From assembly GCF_900109315.1 (NCBI RefSeq), contig NZ_FOJC01000008.1:1-64000 (forward strand): DNA of 64,000 nucleotides, written 5' to 3'. Below the pieces are notes generated by a model. The model saw only the letters and a list, made by a program, of their open reading frames with translations, had not been told where the DNA came from and did not search any database. This document shows positions 42,722 to 53,884 of the stretch, one piece after another. Numbering within the stretch: the first letter of the stretch is position 1; each line of letters begins with the position of its first letter. Made by a program: the position numbers and the translations under genes. The DNA comes from [Haemophilus] ducreyi (GTDB lineage Bacteria; Pseudomonadota; Gammaproteobacteria; Enterobacterales; Pasteurellaceae).

Positions 42722-43320
42722 GCCAACATCTCCTCAATTTGTTTTACTGCATCAGTAGTAATAACTACTTTATCGAAAGCAATTAAACTTACTGGATCAA
42801 TACCTTGAACATCACGCACATCTACTTTGTATAAATTACGTGCTGCTAAGAATAGGTTTTCATCTAAACTTGCAGTAATGATTAAAGCATCATTCAGCGC
42901 TAAATCTTTTAATTTTTGAACTAAGAATTTAGTTTTTGGTGCTTCAACTTCAAATTTCTCAACAACAACTAAACGTTCTTGACGAACTAGTTCTGAAAGA
43001 ATACTTTTGATTGCACCACGGTACATTTTTTTATTTACTTTTTGACTGTGATCTTGAGGTTTCGCAGCAAAAGTTGTACCACCTGAACGCCAAATTGGAG
43101 ATTTAATATCACCTGAACGAGCGCGACCAGTACCTTTTTGACGCCAAGGTTTTTTACCTGAACCAGACACTTCAGCACGAGTTTTTTGAGCACGAGAACC
43201 TTGACGAGCACCTGCTGCATATGCAACAACTACTTGATGGATTAACGCTTCATTAAACTCACGTCCGAAGGTAGTTTCAGAAACAGTTAGTGCATTTGCA
43301 CCTACAACTTGTAATTCCAT
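42718..43320 (-). CDS. rplD: 50S ribosomal protein L4
   Basis: 200 residues, with the long tunnel loop rich in basic and glycine residues ([20 protein letters not shown]). In E. coli L4 also represses its own S10 operon by promoting termination in the leader; a leader with the right features is present at 44300-44500. Confidence 0.99.
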   Translation of the reverse strand: MELQVVGANALTVSETTFGREFNEALIHQVVVAYAAGARQGSRAQKTRAEVSGSGKKPWRQKGTGRARSGDIKSPIWRSGGTTFAAKPQDHSQKVNKKMYRGAIKSILSELVRQERLVVVEKFEVEAPKTKFLVQKLKDLALNDALIITASLDENLFLAARNLYKVDVRDVQGIDPVSLIAFDKVVITTDAVKQIEEMLA

Positions 43321-43335
43321 CTCTATCCCCTAGAC

Positions 43336-43962
43336 TTATGCTTTAACTGCTGGTTTAACAATAACATTACTATTAGTTGCACCAGGAACTGCCCCTTTAA
43401 CTAATAACAATTTACGTTCAGCATCTACACGAACAACTTCAAGTGATTGAACGGTTACACGCTCAGCACCTAAATGTCCTGCCATTTTTTTACCTTTAAA
43501 CACACGACCTGGCGTTTGGTTTTGACCAATAGAACCAAGTACACGATGTGATAAAGAGTTACCATGTGTAGCATCTTGAGTACGGAAGTTCCAGCGTTTA
43601 ACACCGCCAGCAAAACCTTTACCTTTAGAAGTACCTGTAACATCTACTTTTTTAACATCTGCAAAAATGTCAACATTGATTTCTTGACCTAAAGTGAATT
43701 CTTCACCTTCAGTACGAAATTCCCATAAACCGCGACCAGCTTCAACACCTGCTTTCACGAAATGGCCTGCTTCTGGCTTAGTTACACGACTAGCTTTTTT
43801 AGTACCAGTAGTAACTTGAATTGCAGAATAGCCATCGTTTTCAAGGGTCTTAACTTGAGTAACACGGTTGGCTTCAATTTCGATAACGGTAACTGGAATT
43901 GACACGCCATCTTCATTGAAAACGCGAGTCATACCAACTTTACGACCGATTAAACCAATCAT
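43336..43962 (-). CDS. rplC: 50S ribosomal protein L3
   Basis: 208 residues ([20 protein letters not shown]); the extension reaching the peptidyl transferase centre contains [23 protein letters not shown], with the glutamine methylated by PrmB in E. coli. Second gene of the S10 operon. Confidence 0.99.
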   Translation of the reverse strand: MIGLIGRKVGMTRVFNEDGVSIPVTVIEIEANRVTQVKTLENDGYSAIQVTTGTKKASRVTKPEAGHFVKAGVEAGRGLWEFRTEGEEFTLGQEINVDIFADVKKVDVTGTSKGKGFAGGVKRWNFRTQDATHGNSLSHRVLGSIGQNQTPGRVFKGKKMAGHLGAERVTVQSLEVVRVDAERKLLLVKGAVPGATNSNVIVKPAVKA

Positions 43963-43987
43963 TGTAATAACCTCTTAAAATTCCCAA

Positions 43988-44500
<513 letters not shown>

Positions 44501-44617
44501 AATCAAAAGCCCTTATAATCTACTATAGATTCGTACTGAAAGCAAGCGTAATGTGAATTTTTACTGTATCTACTTTATCATGTTAACTGCTGGGAAATAT
44601 GGCTTTAAAAATTTAAG

Positions 44618-44646
44618 TTGACATACCTTGACCTTTTTTACATTAT
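44618..44646 (+). promoter_or_regulatory. Candidate promoter of the sxy remnant
   Basis: TTGACA (44618-44623) and CATTAT (44641-44646) are 17 bases apart, about 75 bases upstream of the first sxy codon. I saw no clear CRP site next to it. The rest of 44500-44720 shows no other gene. Confidence 0.45.
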
Positions 44647-44720
44647 ATGGTGAGCTAAAATAGCTTTCTTCTTACATATTAAGTTAGTAACATTCAATCA
44701 CTTACTGAGGAGATATCATA

Positions 44721-45372
44721 ATGAAAAATATAGAAAAAGAATTAAAAGAATTATAAAACTTACGAACGATTTTCCGTTCTATAGGACTTATTAAGTTTAA
44801 ACCTTATTTTTCCTATATGGGCTTATTTAAAGATGATACTATGTTCGGGCTATATAAGGAAAAATGTTTATATTTACGTAAGTCAGATCAATATTTGCAG
44901 GAAATAAAAGATACTATCCCCATTCATTTTTTATCTGATCATAAAATTAGCCGCCAATCAAAAATATTTTATCTAGTTCCTCAACACATTATTGAAAACA
45001 TTTCTTCCTATTCCCACTGGATTACGTCCTCAATCTCTGAATACCAACGTTTACTCTCAAAAATCCGCACTGAACATCAAACTAAAATCCGAATTTTACT
45101 GAATATGAATATTAATATTGAAAGGTTACTTGCTCGAGTTAATATTAATACCGTCTACCGTCGATGAATTTAAACAGGTTGGGGAAACAAAGGCGTTTGT
45201 TAGGCTTATCCAACAAGGATTTGAAGTCAATCAATTACTTTTATTTAAATTATATGGTGCATTACAGCATAAATATATTTATATGCTTTCATTAGAAGAG
45301 AAAAAAAGGTTACTGGAGCAAGCAGACTCTGCACTCTATGACGCGGGGCTTAGAAAAAGATTTACGGTCTAA
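44721..45372 (+). pseudogene. sxy: sxy/tfoX competence regulator, doubly disrupted
   Basis: Sxy (TfoX) works with CRP to switch on DNA-uptake genes. After GAGGAGATATC comes ATG (44721) and 11 codons, then an in-frame TAA at 44754-44756. The same frame continues as an Sxy N-terminal domain (FSYMGLFKDDTMFGLYKEKCLYLR). At 45149-45162 the 7-base unit TACCGTC is present twice; removing one copy joins INTV to DEFKQVGETKAFVRLIQQG and restores the C-terminal TfoX domain through KRLLEQADSALYDAGLRKR to a TAA at 45370-45372. Two independent lesions make sequencing error unlikely. The two open parts should not be read as separate genes. Similarity to H. influenzae Sxy was judged from memory. Confidence 0.85.
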
Positions 45373-45525
45373 GAAGTAAATCGCAAGTGCATTATGCTCC
45401 AAGTCACAAAACACAAAGAAAACTGAAGGCAACTTTTCATAATGATTCCTTTCTTGTATTGGCGGTGCTACCATTTATACCTATAAATTATCTAAAAAAT
45501 TATATCATCCTATAGGAGAATAGAC

Positions 45526-46920
45526 ATGGAATACCGTATCGAAAAAGATACTATGGGCGAAGTGAAAGTACCGGCTGATCGCTATTGGGCAGCACAAACA
45601 GAACGTTCGCGTAATAATTTCAAGATTGGTCCTGAAGCTTCTATGCCGGTCGAAATTATTGAAGCATTTGCTTATTTAAAAAAAGCCGCTGCATTTGCTA
45701 ATGCTGAACTAGGTGCACTCACCACTGAAAAACGTGACTTAATTGCGATGGTTTGTGATGAAATCTTAGCAAATAAATTAGCGGACGAATTTCCGTTAGT
45801 GATTTGGCAAACAGGTTCTGGTACACAATCAAATATGAATCTTAATGAAGTGATTGCCAACCGTGCCCACGTATTACAAGGGGGGGCATTAGGTGAAAAA
45901 TCGATTATTCATCCAAATGATGATGTCAATAAATCGCAATCTTCAAACGATACCTATCCAACGGCTATGCATATTGCTGCCTATAAAAAAGTCGTTGAAG
46001 TAACCATTCCAGCAATAGAACGCTTACAAAAAACATTTGCCATAAAATCTGAAGCATTTAAAGATGTGGTTAAAATTGGCCGAACTCATTTAATGGATGC
46101 CACCCCGCTTACATTAGGCCAAGAATTCTCTGCCTATGCGGCACAATTACAATTTGGTTTGTTAGCCCTTAAAAATACCTTGCCCCATTTGGCGCAGTTA
46201 GCATTAGGTGGCACAGCTGTTGGCACAGGCTTAAATACGCCTAAAGGTTATGATGTTAAAGTAGCAGAATATATCGCACAATTTACTCAACTTCCTTTTA
46301 TTACTGCGGAAAATAAATTTGAAGCATTAGCCACTCACGATGCAATTATTGAAACACACGGTGCGCTCAAACAAATTGCTATGTCATTATTCAAAATTGC
46401 CAATGATATTCGTTTATTAGCATCAGGTCCTCGCTCTGGTATTGGCGAAATTCTAATTCCTGAAAATGAACCCGGCTCGTCAATTATGCCCGGTAAAGTC
46501 AATCCTACTCAATGTGAGGCAATGACTATGGTTGCAGCGCAAGTGTTGGGAAATGATACTACGATTTCATTTGCGGGTAGCCAAGGCCATTTTCAGTTAA
46601 ATGTTTTCAAACCTGTTATGGCAGCAAATTTCTTACAATCGGCACAATTACTGGCTGATGTATGTATTTCATTTGATGAGCATTGTGCAAGCGGTATTGA
46701 GCCTAATTATCCAAGAATTCAACAACAATTAGAAAACTCTTTAATGTTAGTGACCGCTTTAAATACCCATATTGGTTATGAAAATGCGGCTAAAATTGCT
46801 AAAACTGCGCACAAAAATGGAACAACACTCAAAGAAGAAGCAATTAACTTAGGTCTAGTCACTGCTGAACAGTTTGATCAATGGGTACGCCCTCAAAATA
46901 TGGTCGGTAGTTTAAAATAA
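45526..46920 (+). CDS. fumC: Fumarate hydratase class II
   Basis: Iron-independent fumarase interconverting fumarate and malate in the TCA cycle. The 464 residues include the superfamily signature [16 protein letters not shown] with the catalytic serine, [13 protein letters not shown] and [14 protein letters not shown]. The chosen ATG has TAGGAGAA upstream. It stands alone with a terminator after it. Confidence 0.97.
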   Translation: MEYRIEKDTMGEVKVPADRYWAAQTERSRNNFKIGPEASMPVEIIEAFAYLKKAAAFANAELGALTTEKRDLIAMVCDEILANKLADEFPLVIWQTGSGTQSNMNLNEVIANRAHVLQGGALGEKSIIHPNDDVNKSQSSNDTYPTAMHIAAYKKVVEVTIPAIERLQKTFAIKSEAFKDVVKIGRTHLMDATPLTLGQEFSAYAAQLQFGLLALKNTLPHLAQLALGGTAVGTGLNTPKGYDVKVAEYIAQFTQLPFITAENKFEALATHDAIIETHGALKQIAMSLFKIANDIRLLASGPRSGIGEILIPENEPGSSIMPGKVNPTQCEAMTMVAAQVLGNDTTISFAGSQGHFQLNVFKPVMAANFLQSAQLLADVCISFDEHCASGIEPNYPRIQQQLENSLMLVTALNTHIGYENAAKIAKTAHKNGTTLKEEAINLGLVTAEQFDQWVRPQNMVGSLK

Positions 46921-46941
46921 ATAACACTGCACTCAAATAAG

Positions 46942-46972
46942 AAAGGGCTATTACTATAGCCCTTTTATTTTA
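46942..46972 (+). terminator. Terminator of fumC
   Basis: Perfect 10-base arms, AAAGGGCTAT at 46942-46951 and its complement at 46956-46965, with a 4-base loop and a TATTTTAA tail. A single uptake core (AAGCGGT) follows at once. Confidence 0.8.
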
Positions 46973-47033
46973 AGCGGTTGAATTTTTAAAAAATTTGCAA
47001 AAATTCAGTAAAAAAGCACCGCTATACTAAAAA

Positions 47034-48602
47034 TTAAGCTCTGAAATCTTGTTTACGAATACCTAAAACCATTAATACGGCGAAGTAACTGATTGCCGCT
47101 AAGCTGATTAACCACACTAACCAATGTACTTTAAGCCACATTGTCATTGCATACCAATCCGTTAATGTAGGTGAAAAATAAGAAACTAATACGCCCATCG
47201 CACAAGCTGAAATAGCGACTTTCAATATAAAAATTACGGTTTTTTTGCTTAAACAATACGCTTGCTCTTTCACTAAATTATAATACAGCAAGCTTCCATT
47301 TACGGCAGCAGAGAGGGCTGATGCCATCGCTAACCCTAAATAGCCAAATGGGATGGCTAATACACCAAAACAGATATTAGCAATTGTTGCAATAATACCA
47401 ATTTTAACCGGTGTTTTAGTATTTTGTCTTGCATAGAAGCCATTTGCTAAAACGCTAATTAACATATAACTATTTAAGCCTAAGCACATAATCCAAAGTG
47501 CGTGTGAGGTAGCAATCACGTCTGCTAAAACAAATTTGCCCCGCATAAAAATCGTCATAATTAATGGTTGTGCTAAAATGGCCATTCCTACCATCGCTGG
47601 AATACCTAACGCCACAACCATACGGACGCCCCAATCTAATGTTTGCTTAAATGCTATTGCACGTTGTTCTTCATTTAACGCTTTTTTCTTCGTAATACGT
47701 GAAAGATTAGGCAATACGACAGTCGAAATGGCAATCCCAAATAATCCTAATGGAAATTCAATTAGACGATCAGAATAATAAAGCCAAGTAATTGATCCGG
47801 TCACTAAGAAACTGGCGATCACTTGGTTTAATAGTAAGTTAATCTGAGTGACGGATACACCAAACAATGCGGGAATCATCAAACGGCGTACTTTTGTCAC
47901 ACCTTCATCTTTCCAAGCCCACTTGGGTTTAACCAATAACCTTTCTTTTATCATAAACGGAATTTGAAATAAAAATTGCAATAAACCGCCTAGAAAAATT
48001 CCCCAAGCTAATGCAATATCTGGCTGTTCAAAATAATCTGCGCCAAATAATGCCATGCTGATCATAGCCACATTGAGTAATACTGGTGAAAATGCCATTA
48101 CACCAAACTTCCCTATTGTATTTAACACGGCTCCTGAAAGGGCAACGAAAGTGATAAACCACAAATAAGGAAAAGTAATCTTAAGTAGCAATGACGCTTG
48201 CGTAAATTTTTGTGCATCTGGGCCATCATTAAACCAATCAATAAACCAACCGGTCCCAAATAACGCAGCAATTATTGGTGAAATCAACATGGCAACTAAA
48301 GTAACCACCGTTACTAAAAGCCCTAAGGTTCCTGAAACTTTCGCAATAAATTCTCGAGTCTTATCTAAATCATTATCAGCATTATATTCTGCTAACACTG
48401 GCACAAATGCTTTTGAAAAAGCACCTTCAGCAAATAATCGCCGCAGGAAATTAGGAATCCGATTAGCAAATAGAAAAACATCAGACATTGCCCCCGCACC
48501 TAATAAGCTCGCAATAACAACATCACGTACTAACCCTAATATACGTGAGATAAGCGTCATAGTGCTGACAACTATGCTGGATTTTAAAAGTTTCTTACTC
48601 AT
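47034..48602 (-). CDS. murJ: Lipid II flippase MurJ
   Basis: Polytopic inner-membrane protein (formerly MviN) that flips lipid II to the periplasm for peptidoglycan synthesis. The 522 residues have about 14 hydrophobic helices. Conserved features include ISRILGLVRDVVIASLLGAGAMSDVFLFANRIPNFLRRLFAEGAF near the start, with the essential arginines. It diverges from rpsT across a 360-base spacer. Confidence 0.97.
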   Translation of the reverse strand: MSKKLLKSSIVVSTMTLISRILGLVRDVVIASLLGAGAMSDVFLFANRIPNFLRRLFAEGAFSKAFVPVLAEYNADNDLDKTREFIAKVSGTLGLLVTVVTLVAMLISPIIAALFGTGWFIDWFNDGPDAQKFTQASLLLKITFPYLWFITFVALSGAVLNTIGKFGVMAFSPVLLNVAMISMALFGADYFEQPDIALAWGIFLGGLLQFLFQIPFMIKERLLVKPKWAWKDEGVTKVRRLMIPALFGVSVTQINLLLNQVIASFLVTGSITWLYYSDRLIEFPLGLFGIAISTVVLPNLSRITKKKALNEEQRAIAFKQTLDWGVRMVVALGIPAMVGMAILAQPLIMTIFMRGKFVLADVIATSHALWIMCLGLNSYMLISVLANGFYARQNTKTPVKIGIIATIANICFGVLAIPFGYLGLAMASALSAAVNGSLLYYNLVKEQAYCLSKKTVIFILKVAISACAMGVLVSYFSPTLTDWYAMTMWLKVHWLVWLISLAAISYFAVLMVLGIRKQDFRA

Positions 48603-48855
48603 AATTTATGACTAACAGAAAAATAGAGGCAAAGTGTAACAAATATTTGCCTGTAACAGGGAATAAGTTATAGCGCGATTTATAATTAATATAATAATCA
48701 ATAACCGCGATCATCTAGCCAATTTGCACAAGATCTTACCGCTTTCCCAAGATCGCAATAGAAAATCAAAGCTAATTTATACGTTTGTTATAGGAAAATA
48801 AGAAAAAAACTGATAAAATGCCACCTTATCGTTTTCTATTAGAAAAACGGTGTTC

Positions 48856-48937
48856 TTTTCAAGCACGTGTCTCGTTGAAAATGAATTTAAACTATCGATA
48901 GCTCAACATAAACTTACGTTTATGTTTTTTAATTTTT
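48856..48937 (+). promoter_or_regulatory. Structured leader of rpsT with a terminator-like hairpin
   Basis: The 48603-48962 gap has no gene. Its right part forms a hairpin TTTTCAA/TTGAAAA (48856-48881), then a perfect 9-base stem AACATAAAC/GTTTATGTT (48905-48926) followed by TTTTAATTTTT. The latter is a textbook intrinsic terminator but lies only about 25 bases before the rpsT ribosome binding site on the same strand. Attenuation of rpsT, or the end of a short RNA, is inferred. A likely -10 region (GATAAAAT) lies near 48812-48819. Confidence 0.55.
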
Positions 48938-48962
48938 ACACAGATATTTTAGGAGTTTGACC

Positions 48963-49226
48963 TTGGCTAATATCAAGTCAGCAAAAAAACGTGCGGTTCA
49001 ATCTGAAAAACGCCGCCAACACAACGCAAGCCAACGCTCAATGATGCGTACTTTCATTAAAAAAGTATATGCAGCAATAGCAACTGGTGATAAAGCAGCA
49101 TCACAAACAGCTTTCGTTGAAATGCAAAAAGTAGTGGATCGTATGGCATCTAAAGGGTTAATCCATGCCAATAAAGCAGCTAACCACAAAGCAAAATTAG
49201 TAGCTCAAATTAAAAAATTAGCATAA
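48963..49226 (+). CDS. rpsT: 30S ribosomal protein S20
   Basis: 87 residues, [20 protein letters not shown]. The start is TTG, as in E. coli rpsT, with AGGAGT 7 bases upstream; the poor start is part of S20 autoregulation in E. coli. An alternative TTG at 48957 overlaps the ribosome binding site. The gene is followed by a strong bidirectional terminator. Confidence 0.98.
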   Translation: MANIKSAKKRAVQSEKRRQHNASQRSMMRTFIKKVYAAIATGDKAASQTAFVEMQKVVDRMASKGLIHANKAANHKAKLVAQIKKLA

Positions 49227-49237
49227 TCCCTTTTTGC

Positions 49238-49272
49238 ATAAAAAACCGACCTATAAAGGTCGGTTTTTTTAT
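49238..49272. terminator. Bidirectional terminator between rpsT and trkA
   Basis: ACCGACCT (49245-49252), an ATAA loop and AGGTCGGT (49257-49264), flanked by A5 on the left and T6 on the right. It fits both convergent genes. Confidence 0.9.
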
Positions 49273-49282
49273 AACTTGGATT

Positions 49283-50659
49283 CTATAGAAAAAATGTGGT
49301 GATTTGGAATAATTTCTCAAGCTCACTAACTTGTTTTTTATCATTCACAAACACAATTATGCGATCATTTTCCAAAATAATCGTTGATTTATGCGCGATA
49401 ATAACTTGTTGTTCACGAACAATTGCCCCAATAATTACTCCTTGAGGTAACTTCAGATCACGTACGGTTTTCCCCACGACTTTTGATGAGCTTTCATCGC
49501 CATGTACAATAACTTCCAAACACTCTGCTTGCCCTTGTTTTAATGAAGCCACTTGTACAATATCACCTTTGCGGACATGGCTTGATAAAGCAGAAATGGT
49601 GGCTTGTTTTGGTGAGAGTGCGATATCAATGGTTCCACCTTGTATTAAATGTAAATATGCCATTCGCTGTACTAAAACAATGGCTTTCTTAGCCCCTAAA
49701 CGTTTTGCGAGTAATGCTAACATAATATTGGCTTCATCGTCACCGCTTAATGCTAAAAATAAATCAATATTTTCAATATGCTCTTCAAACAATAGTTCTT
49801 GATCAGAAGCATCTCCGCATAATACTAATGTTTTTTCTAACTTTTCTGCCAATTTCTCTGCTTTATTTTGATCACGTTCAATCATTTTTACACTGCATTG
49901 ATGTTCGAGATCTTTCGCCAATCCTAGCCCAATACTTCCCCCGCCCATAATCATTACGCGTTTATGAGGGCGTTCTAAACGTTGTAATTCACTCATAACG
50001 GCTTTGATATTATGTGTTTCACAAATAAAGAAGACTTCATCACCGGCTTCAATAATGGTTGATCCTTGAGGAATAATTGCGCGCTCTTGTCTGAAAATAG
50101 AGACTACTCGAACTTCAATGTAAGGTAAGTGATCACGTAGCGCTGAAATAGGATAACCTACTAATGGGCCACCATAATAAGCTCTTACACTGATTAGGCT
50201 GACTAGTTCATGAGTAAAATGTGCGACTTGTAACGCACCGGGGTAATTTATTAAGCGTAAAATCTCCTCTTTCACTAACACTTCAGGCACAATGATATGA
50301 TCAATGGGCAAAGCATTGTCATTAAATAGTTGTTCTTTTTCACGGACATAATCACTATTACGAATACGTGCGATTTTAGTTGGTATATGAAACAGTGTAT
50401 GTGCAATTTGACAAGCAATCATATTAGTTTCATCACTTTCCGTCACGGCAACAATCAAGTCTGCATCACTTGCACCTGCATCGCGTAATATTTGTGGTGA
50501 AGCACCATTACCATTTACAACTTGTAAGTCGTGCTTATCTTGCAATAAATTTAAACAGCTTTGATCAGCATCGATTAAGGTAATATCATTATCTTCACTG
50601 ACTAAATTCTCTGCTAATGTTGAGCCGACTTGCCCTGCACCTAAAATAAGAATTTTCAT
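49283..50659 (-). CDS. trkA: Trk potassium uptake regulatory subunit TrkA
   Basis: Peripheral NAD(H)-binding gating protein of the Trk K+ channel. The 458 residues contain two RCK units, each with a Rossmann motif ([13 protein letters not shown] at residue 7 onwards and [13 protein letters not shown] near 238) and a TrkA-C domain. Its start shares one base with the rsmB stop, as in E. coli rsmB-trkA. Confidence 0.97.
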   Translation of the reverse strand: MKILILGAGQVGSTLAENLVSEDNDITLIDADQSCLNLLQDKHDLQVVNGNGASPQILRDAGASDADLIVAVTESDETNMIACQIAHTLFHIPTKIARIRNSDYVREKEQLFNDNALPIDHIIVPEVLVKEEILRLINYPGALQVAHFTHELVSLISVRAYYGGPLVGYPISALRDHLPYIEVRVVSIFRQERAIIPQGSTIIEAGDEVFFICETHNIKAVMSELQRLERPHKRVMIMGGGSIGLGLAKDLEHQCSVKMIERDQNKAEKLAEKLEKTLVLCGDASDQELLFEEHIENIDLFLALSGDDEANIMLALLAKRLGAKKAIVLVQRMAYLHLIQGGTIDIALSPKQATISALSSHVRKGDIVQVASLKQGQAECLEVIVHGDESSSKVVGKTVRDLKLPQGVIIGAIVREQQVIIAHKSTIILENDRIIVFVNDKKQVSELEKLFQITTFFL

Positions 50660-51966
50660 TATTTATCTAATTTCCGAAGTTTTGCATAAAAGAATCCATC
50701 ACCGCCATTTTGTTGGGGTAAAAACTGTTTCATTATTGCTTTTTCACCATTGAAATCCATTTCAATCAATTCTGCATCTGGATTAGCGGTAATAAATTGG
50801 GTGATTTGTTCACTATTTTCTGCCGGTAAAATAGAACATGTCGCATAAACCAGCGTACCATTGGGTTTTAGTCTATGCCATAAAGCACTCAAAATCTTGG
50901 CTTGTAATTCAACTAATTCACTAATATCGCCCGCTTGTCGTAGCCATTTTATATCTGGATGCCGACGAATAACACCAGTTGCTGAACAAGGAGCATCAAG
51001 CAAAATGCGGTCAAACATCACATCATCTGCCAACCATTTAGTTGGGGTTGTCGCATCACCACAACGAACATCTGCCATCAAACCCAAACGGGCTAAATTT
51101 TCTCGCACTCGCACTAAACGGCTTTCTTCAATATCTAAAGCGATCACCTTTGCTTTTGGTGCTTGTTCTAGAATATGTGTAGTTTTACCACCTGGTGCTG
51201 CACAAGCATCTAAGATCATTTCACCATTTTTAGCGGCTAAGAGTGTTGCAGACCATTGCGCGTGACAATCTTGCACTGTCGCCCAACCTTGCGAAAAATA
51301 AGGTAATTTATCTACAGAAAGAGGATTTACTAACTGAATGGCTGAAGATGGCAAGCAAGCGGACGAATTTGTTGTTTTTACTGCTAAATCACCTAATAAC
51401 GCCGCATAATCTTGAGGCGTGCAATGTTGGGTATTGACACGAATCCACATGGGGGGGCGCTGATTATTTGCATCCATAATTTCCCGCCAATTTGGATAAA
51501 CTTGTTTAAGCATATTAACCAACCATTCAGGATGTAACGTTTGCCAATGCTTATCGACTTTAGCCAAAATCGTTTGTTGCTCACGTAAAAAACGACGCAA
51601 TACGCCATTAGTTAATACTCTAAAACTATCTAATTTAACCAACTTTGTTGCATTCACAACTTCATCAACTGCGGCGTGTACCGGTATTCGCATATATAAC
51701 AATTGATATAACCCAACCAACAATAAACAATGCACTAAACGGCTTTTGCCTTTTAATGGTTTAGTGACTAACTGTTTAATAATTGCCTCTAAGCGAGATA
51801 AAACTCGACAAACACCAAACGTTATTTCCTGTACCAGAGGTATATCTTTTGCATCAAGTTGTTGTTGAGCGGCGGGAATTAAGGTTGATAATGATTTGCC
51901 ATGATCCAACACCTGTAACATAATTTGTGCTGCTATCGCTCGTGAAGATATTTTTTTATGTTTCAT
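50659..51966 (-). CDS. rsmB: 16S rRNA m5C967 methyltransferase RsmB
   Basis: 435 residues. An N-terminal NusB-like RNA-binding domain ([20 protein letters not shown]) is followed by a SAM-dependent methyltransferase domain with [14 protein letters not shown], the two cysteines in [15 protein letters not shown] and [16 protein letters not shown]. It precedes trkA and follows selB on the same strand after 49 bases. fmt, its usual partner, is not upstream here. Confidence 0.97.
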   Translation of the reverse strand: MKHKKISSRAIAAQIMLQVLDHGKSLSTLIPAAQQQLDAKDIPLVQEITFGVCRVLSRLEAIIKQLVTKPLKGKSRLVHCLLLVGLYQLLYMRIPVHAAVDEVVNATKLVKLDSFRVLTNGVLRRFLREQQTILAKVDKHWQTLHPEWLVNMLKQVYPNWREIMDANNQRPPMWIRVNTQHCTPQDYAALLGDLAVKTTNSSACLPSSAIQLVNPLSVDKLPYFSQGWATVQDCHAQWSATLLAAKNGEMILDACAAPGGKTTHILEQAPKAKVIALDIEESRLVRVRENLARLGLMADVRCGDATTPTKWLADDVMFDRILLDAPCSATGVIRRHPDIKWLRQAGDISELVELQAKILSALWHRLKPNGTLVYATCSILPAENSEQITQFITANPDAELIEMDFNGEKAIMKQFLPQQNGGDGFFYAKLRKLDK

Positions 51967-52015
51967 TATTTAATTCTATGCTAGTTGGATGAATATACTG
52001 CCATTTAGCGCATTA

Positions 52016-53884
52016 TTAATGGGTTGATGACGAGAAAATATCTTCATCACGTAATAAGTGTAGGTTACTTTTACGGCGTAAAAAACCACAACGATCAAAA
52101 TATTCTATTAGTTGTACTGTCATTTTACGCCCAAATCCCAACTGATCTCGTAATTGATTAACCGAAATCGCGCCGTGATTCGCGATAAATTGTTTGATAA
52201 TCTGTGCAAATTCTACTATGTGCTCATGTAAAAAAAATCGATCTTTTACAATTGGCATTAAATAGCCTAATTTACCCGCTTTATACAACAAATCACGCAT
52301 AACGGTTTCATCTATCAATAATGTATTCGCTACATCTCTGACCCATAATGCTTCTCTTTTAGCTTCAAAAAGCGGTTTAATTTGCTGCCAAACGTGTAAT
52401 TCTTGCGCACTAAATTCAATACGATGATCCGGCAAATGTACCCAACCACGTGTTTGTGCCAATTGTTTTGTTTCAATTAATTCATCAATTAATGCTAGCA
52501 CTAATTGCTCAGGTTCAGCTAATGCTGCCATTCGATAAAGCCGAGCTTTAGCAACTCCTAATTGATCATTATGCTGTTGATGATAATCGGTTAACTTAGT
52601 GACAATTGCCTGTTGAATCTTGGTCTTATACGCGTCGCTCACGATCCATTTTTTATCTGTGTCAAAGCCCATTTCAGCTAGATCAGACAAACATAACTGC
52701 TCTAGCCATAATAAACGATCTACAGCAACTGCTTTAAACTGTGAATAAAGTGCAATTCGTTCCGCACATTCATAAGTATTGGCTAATTGATTTAAATAAA
52801 TTAACCGCTCGGTAGTCCGTTTATATCTCTTAGGCGCATTAATCTCCAATACCCTCGCCCCGGCTAGCGTCTGGCGATCATCACCACTACGTATCATTAA
52901 TTTATCATTGAATGCGATATGCAATGGCTGACCCAAAATAATTTCTGCTAATCTCTGCTCATTTCTAACCGCTTTTTTAGCATCAAGTAAGTTTAATTTA
53001 CCCATAGTATACGAAGCAAAATGATAGAAATGCACCACTTGATTCTCTTTCAAATCCGTACTAGCCGTTAACTGAATACTAATACGATCAGTGGCAAATT
53101 TAGGATCTAAAGCACTCAACCAATTACCGCGTTGCAATTGTTCTTTTTCGACATTAGCTAAATTTAAAGCTAAACGTTGCCCCGCAGATCCCCTCTCAGC
53201 AATACAATTTTGAGCGTGAATGGCTTTTACACGCACCGATTCGCCATTAGAAAGATAAAGTTCATCTCCCACTTTTACTTGGCCTGCAATAGCAGTGCCT
53301 GTAACCACTAGTCCTGCGCCTTTAATGTTAAAAATGCGATCAATTGCATAGCGGAAAGGTTTAGCTGTTTGGCTATTTTGTGTAGCACAATTGATTAAAT
53401 ACTGTTTTAATTCATCAATGCCAGCACCCGTCACGGTTGAGGTATAAAAACAAGGTGATGTGTGTAGAAAAGGGTAACGCGTTCGTAATTGTTCAATTAA
53501 TGCTAACATTTGCGACATATTTGCCCGATCAGATTTAGTCACAATCACAGCAATCTGCTCAAACTTAAGTAACCGCAAAATTTCTATATGCTCTTCTGTT
53601 TGAGGTTTAATCCCTTCTTCTGCAGAGACAACTAACAATGCATGCTGAATGCCACCTAAGCCCGCTAACATATTTGACATAAACTTTTGGTGACCCGGCA
53701 CATCAATAAAACCTAGCCGTTCAACTTTTGCCATTTCATCTTCAATCGCTAAATATGCATAACCTAAATCAATGGTCAATCCACGTTTTTTCTCTTCCGG
53801 TAAATGGGCTGTATTCATACCAGTTAACGCTTGTAATAATGAGGTTTTACCGTGATTAACGTGGCCGGCAGTAACAAAAATCAT
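52016..53884 (-). CDS. selB: Selenocysteine-specific elongation factor SelB
   Basis: GTPase that brings Sec-tRNA to UGA codons followed by a SECIS hairpin. The 622 residues start with the EF-Tu-like domain ([24 protein letters not shown]) and end with several winged-helix domains ([23 protein letters not shown]) that bind SECIS RNA. Overlaps the selA stop by four bases. Confidence 0.97.
   Translation of the reverse strand: MIFVTAGHVNHGKTSLLQALTGMNTAHLPEEKKRGLTIDLGYAYLAIEDEMAKVERLGFIDVPGHQKFMSNMLAGLGGIQHALLVVSAEEGIKPQTEEHIEILRLLKFEQIAVIVTKSDRANMSQMLALIEQLRTRYPFLHTSPCFYTSTVTGAGIDELKQYLINCATQNSQTAKPFRYAIDRIFNIKGAGLVVTGTAIAGQVKVGDELYLSNGESVRVKAIHAQNCIAERGSAGQRLALNLANVEKEQLQRGNWLSALDPKFATDRISIQLTASTDLKENQVVHFYHFASYTMGKLNLLDAKKAVRNEQRLAEIILGQPLHIAFNDKLMIRSGDDRQTLAGARVLEINAPKRYKRTTERLIYLNQLANTYECAERIALYSQFKAVAVDRLLWLEQLCLSDLAEMGFDTDKKWIVSDAYKTKIQQAIVTKLTDYHQQHNDQLGVAKARLYRMAALAEPEQLVLALIDELIETKQLAQTRGWVHLPDHRIEFSAQELHVWQQIKPLFEAKREALWVRDVANTLLIDETVMRDLLYKAGKLGYLMPIVKDRFFLHEHIVEFAQIIKQFIANHGAISVNQLRDQLGFGRKMTVQLIEYFDRCGFLRRKSNLHLLRDEDIFSSSTH

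Noticed and set aside
44817..45167. Open reading frame of 116 codons in the sxy region read as a gene
   Set aside because: It is the N-terminal half of the sxy remnant, in frame with the true ATG at 44721, and lacks its own ribosome binding site.
45118..45372. Open reading frame of 84 codons read as a separate gene
   Set aside because: It is the C-terminal domain of the same sxy gene after the 7-bp duplication.
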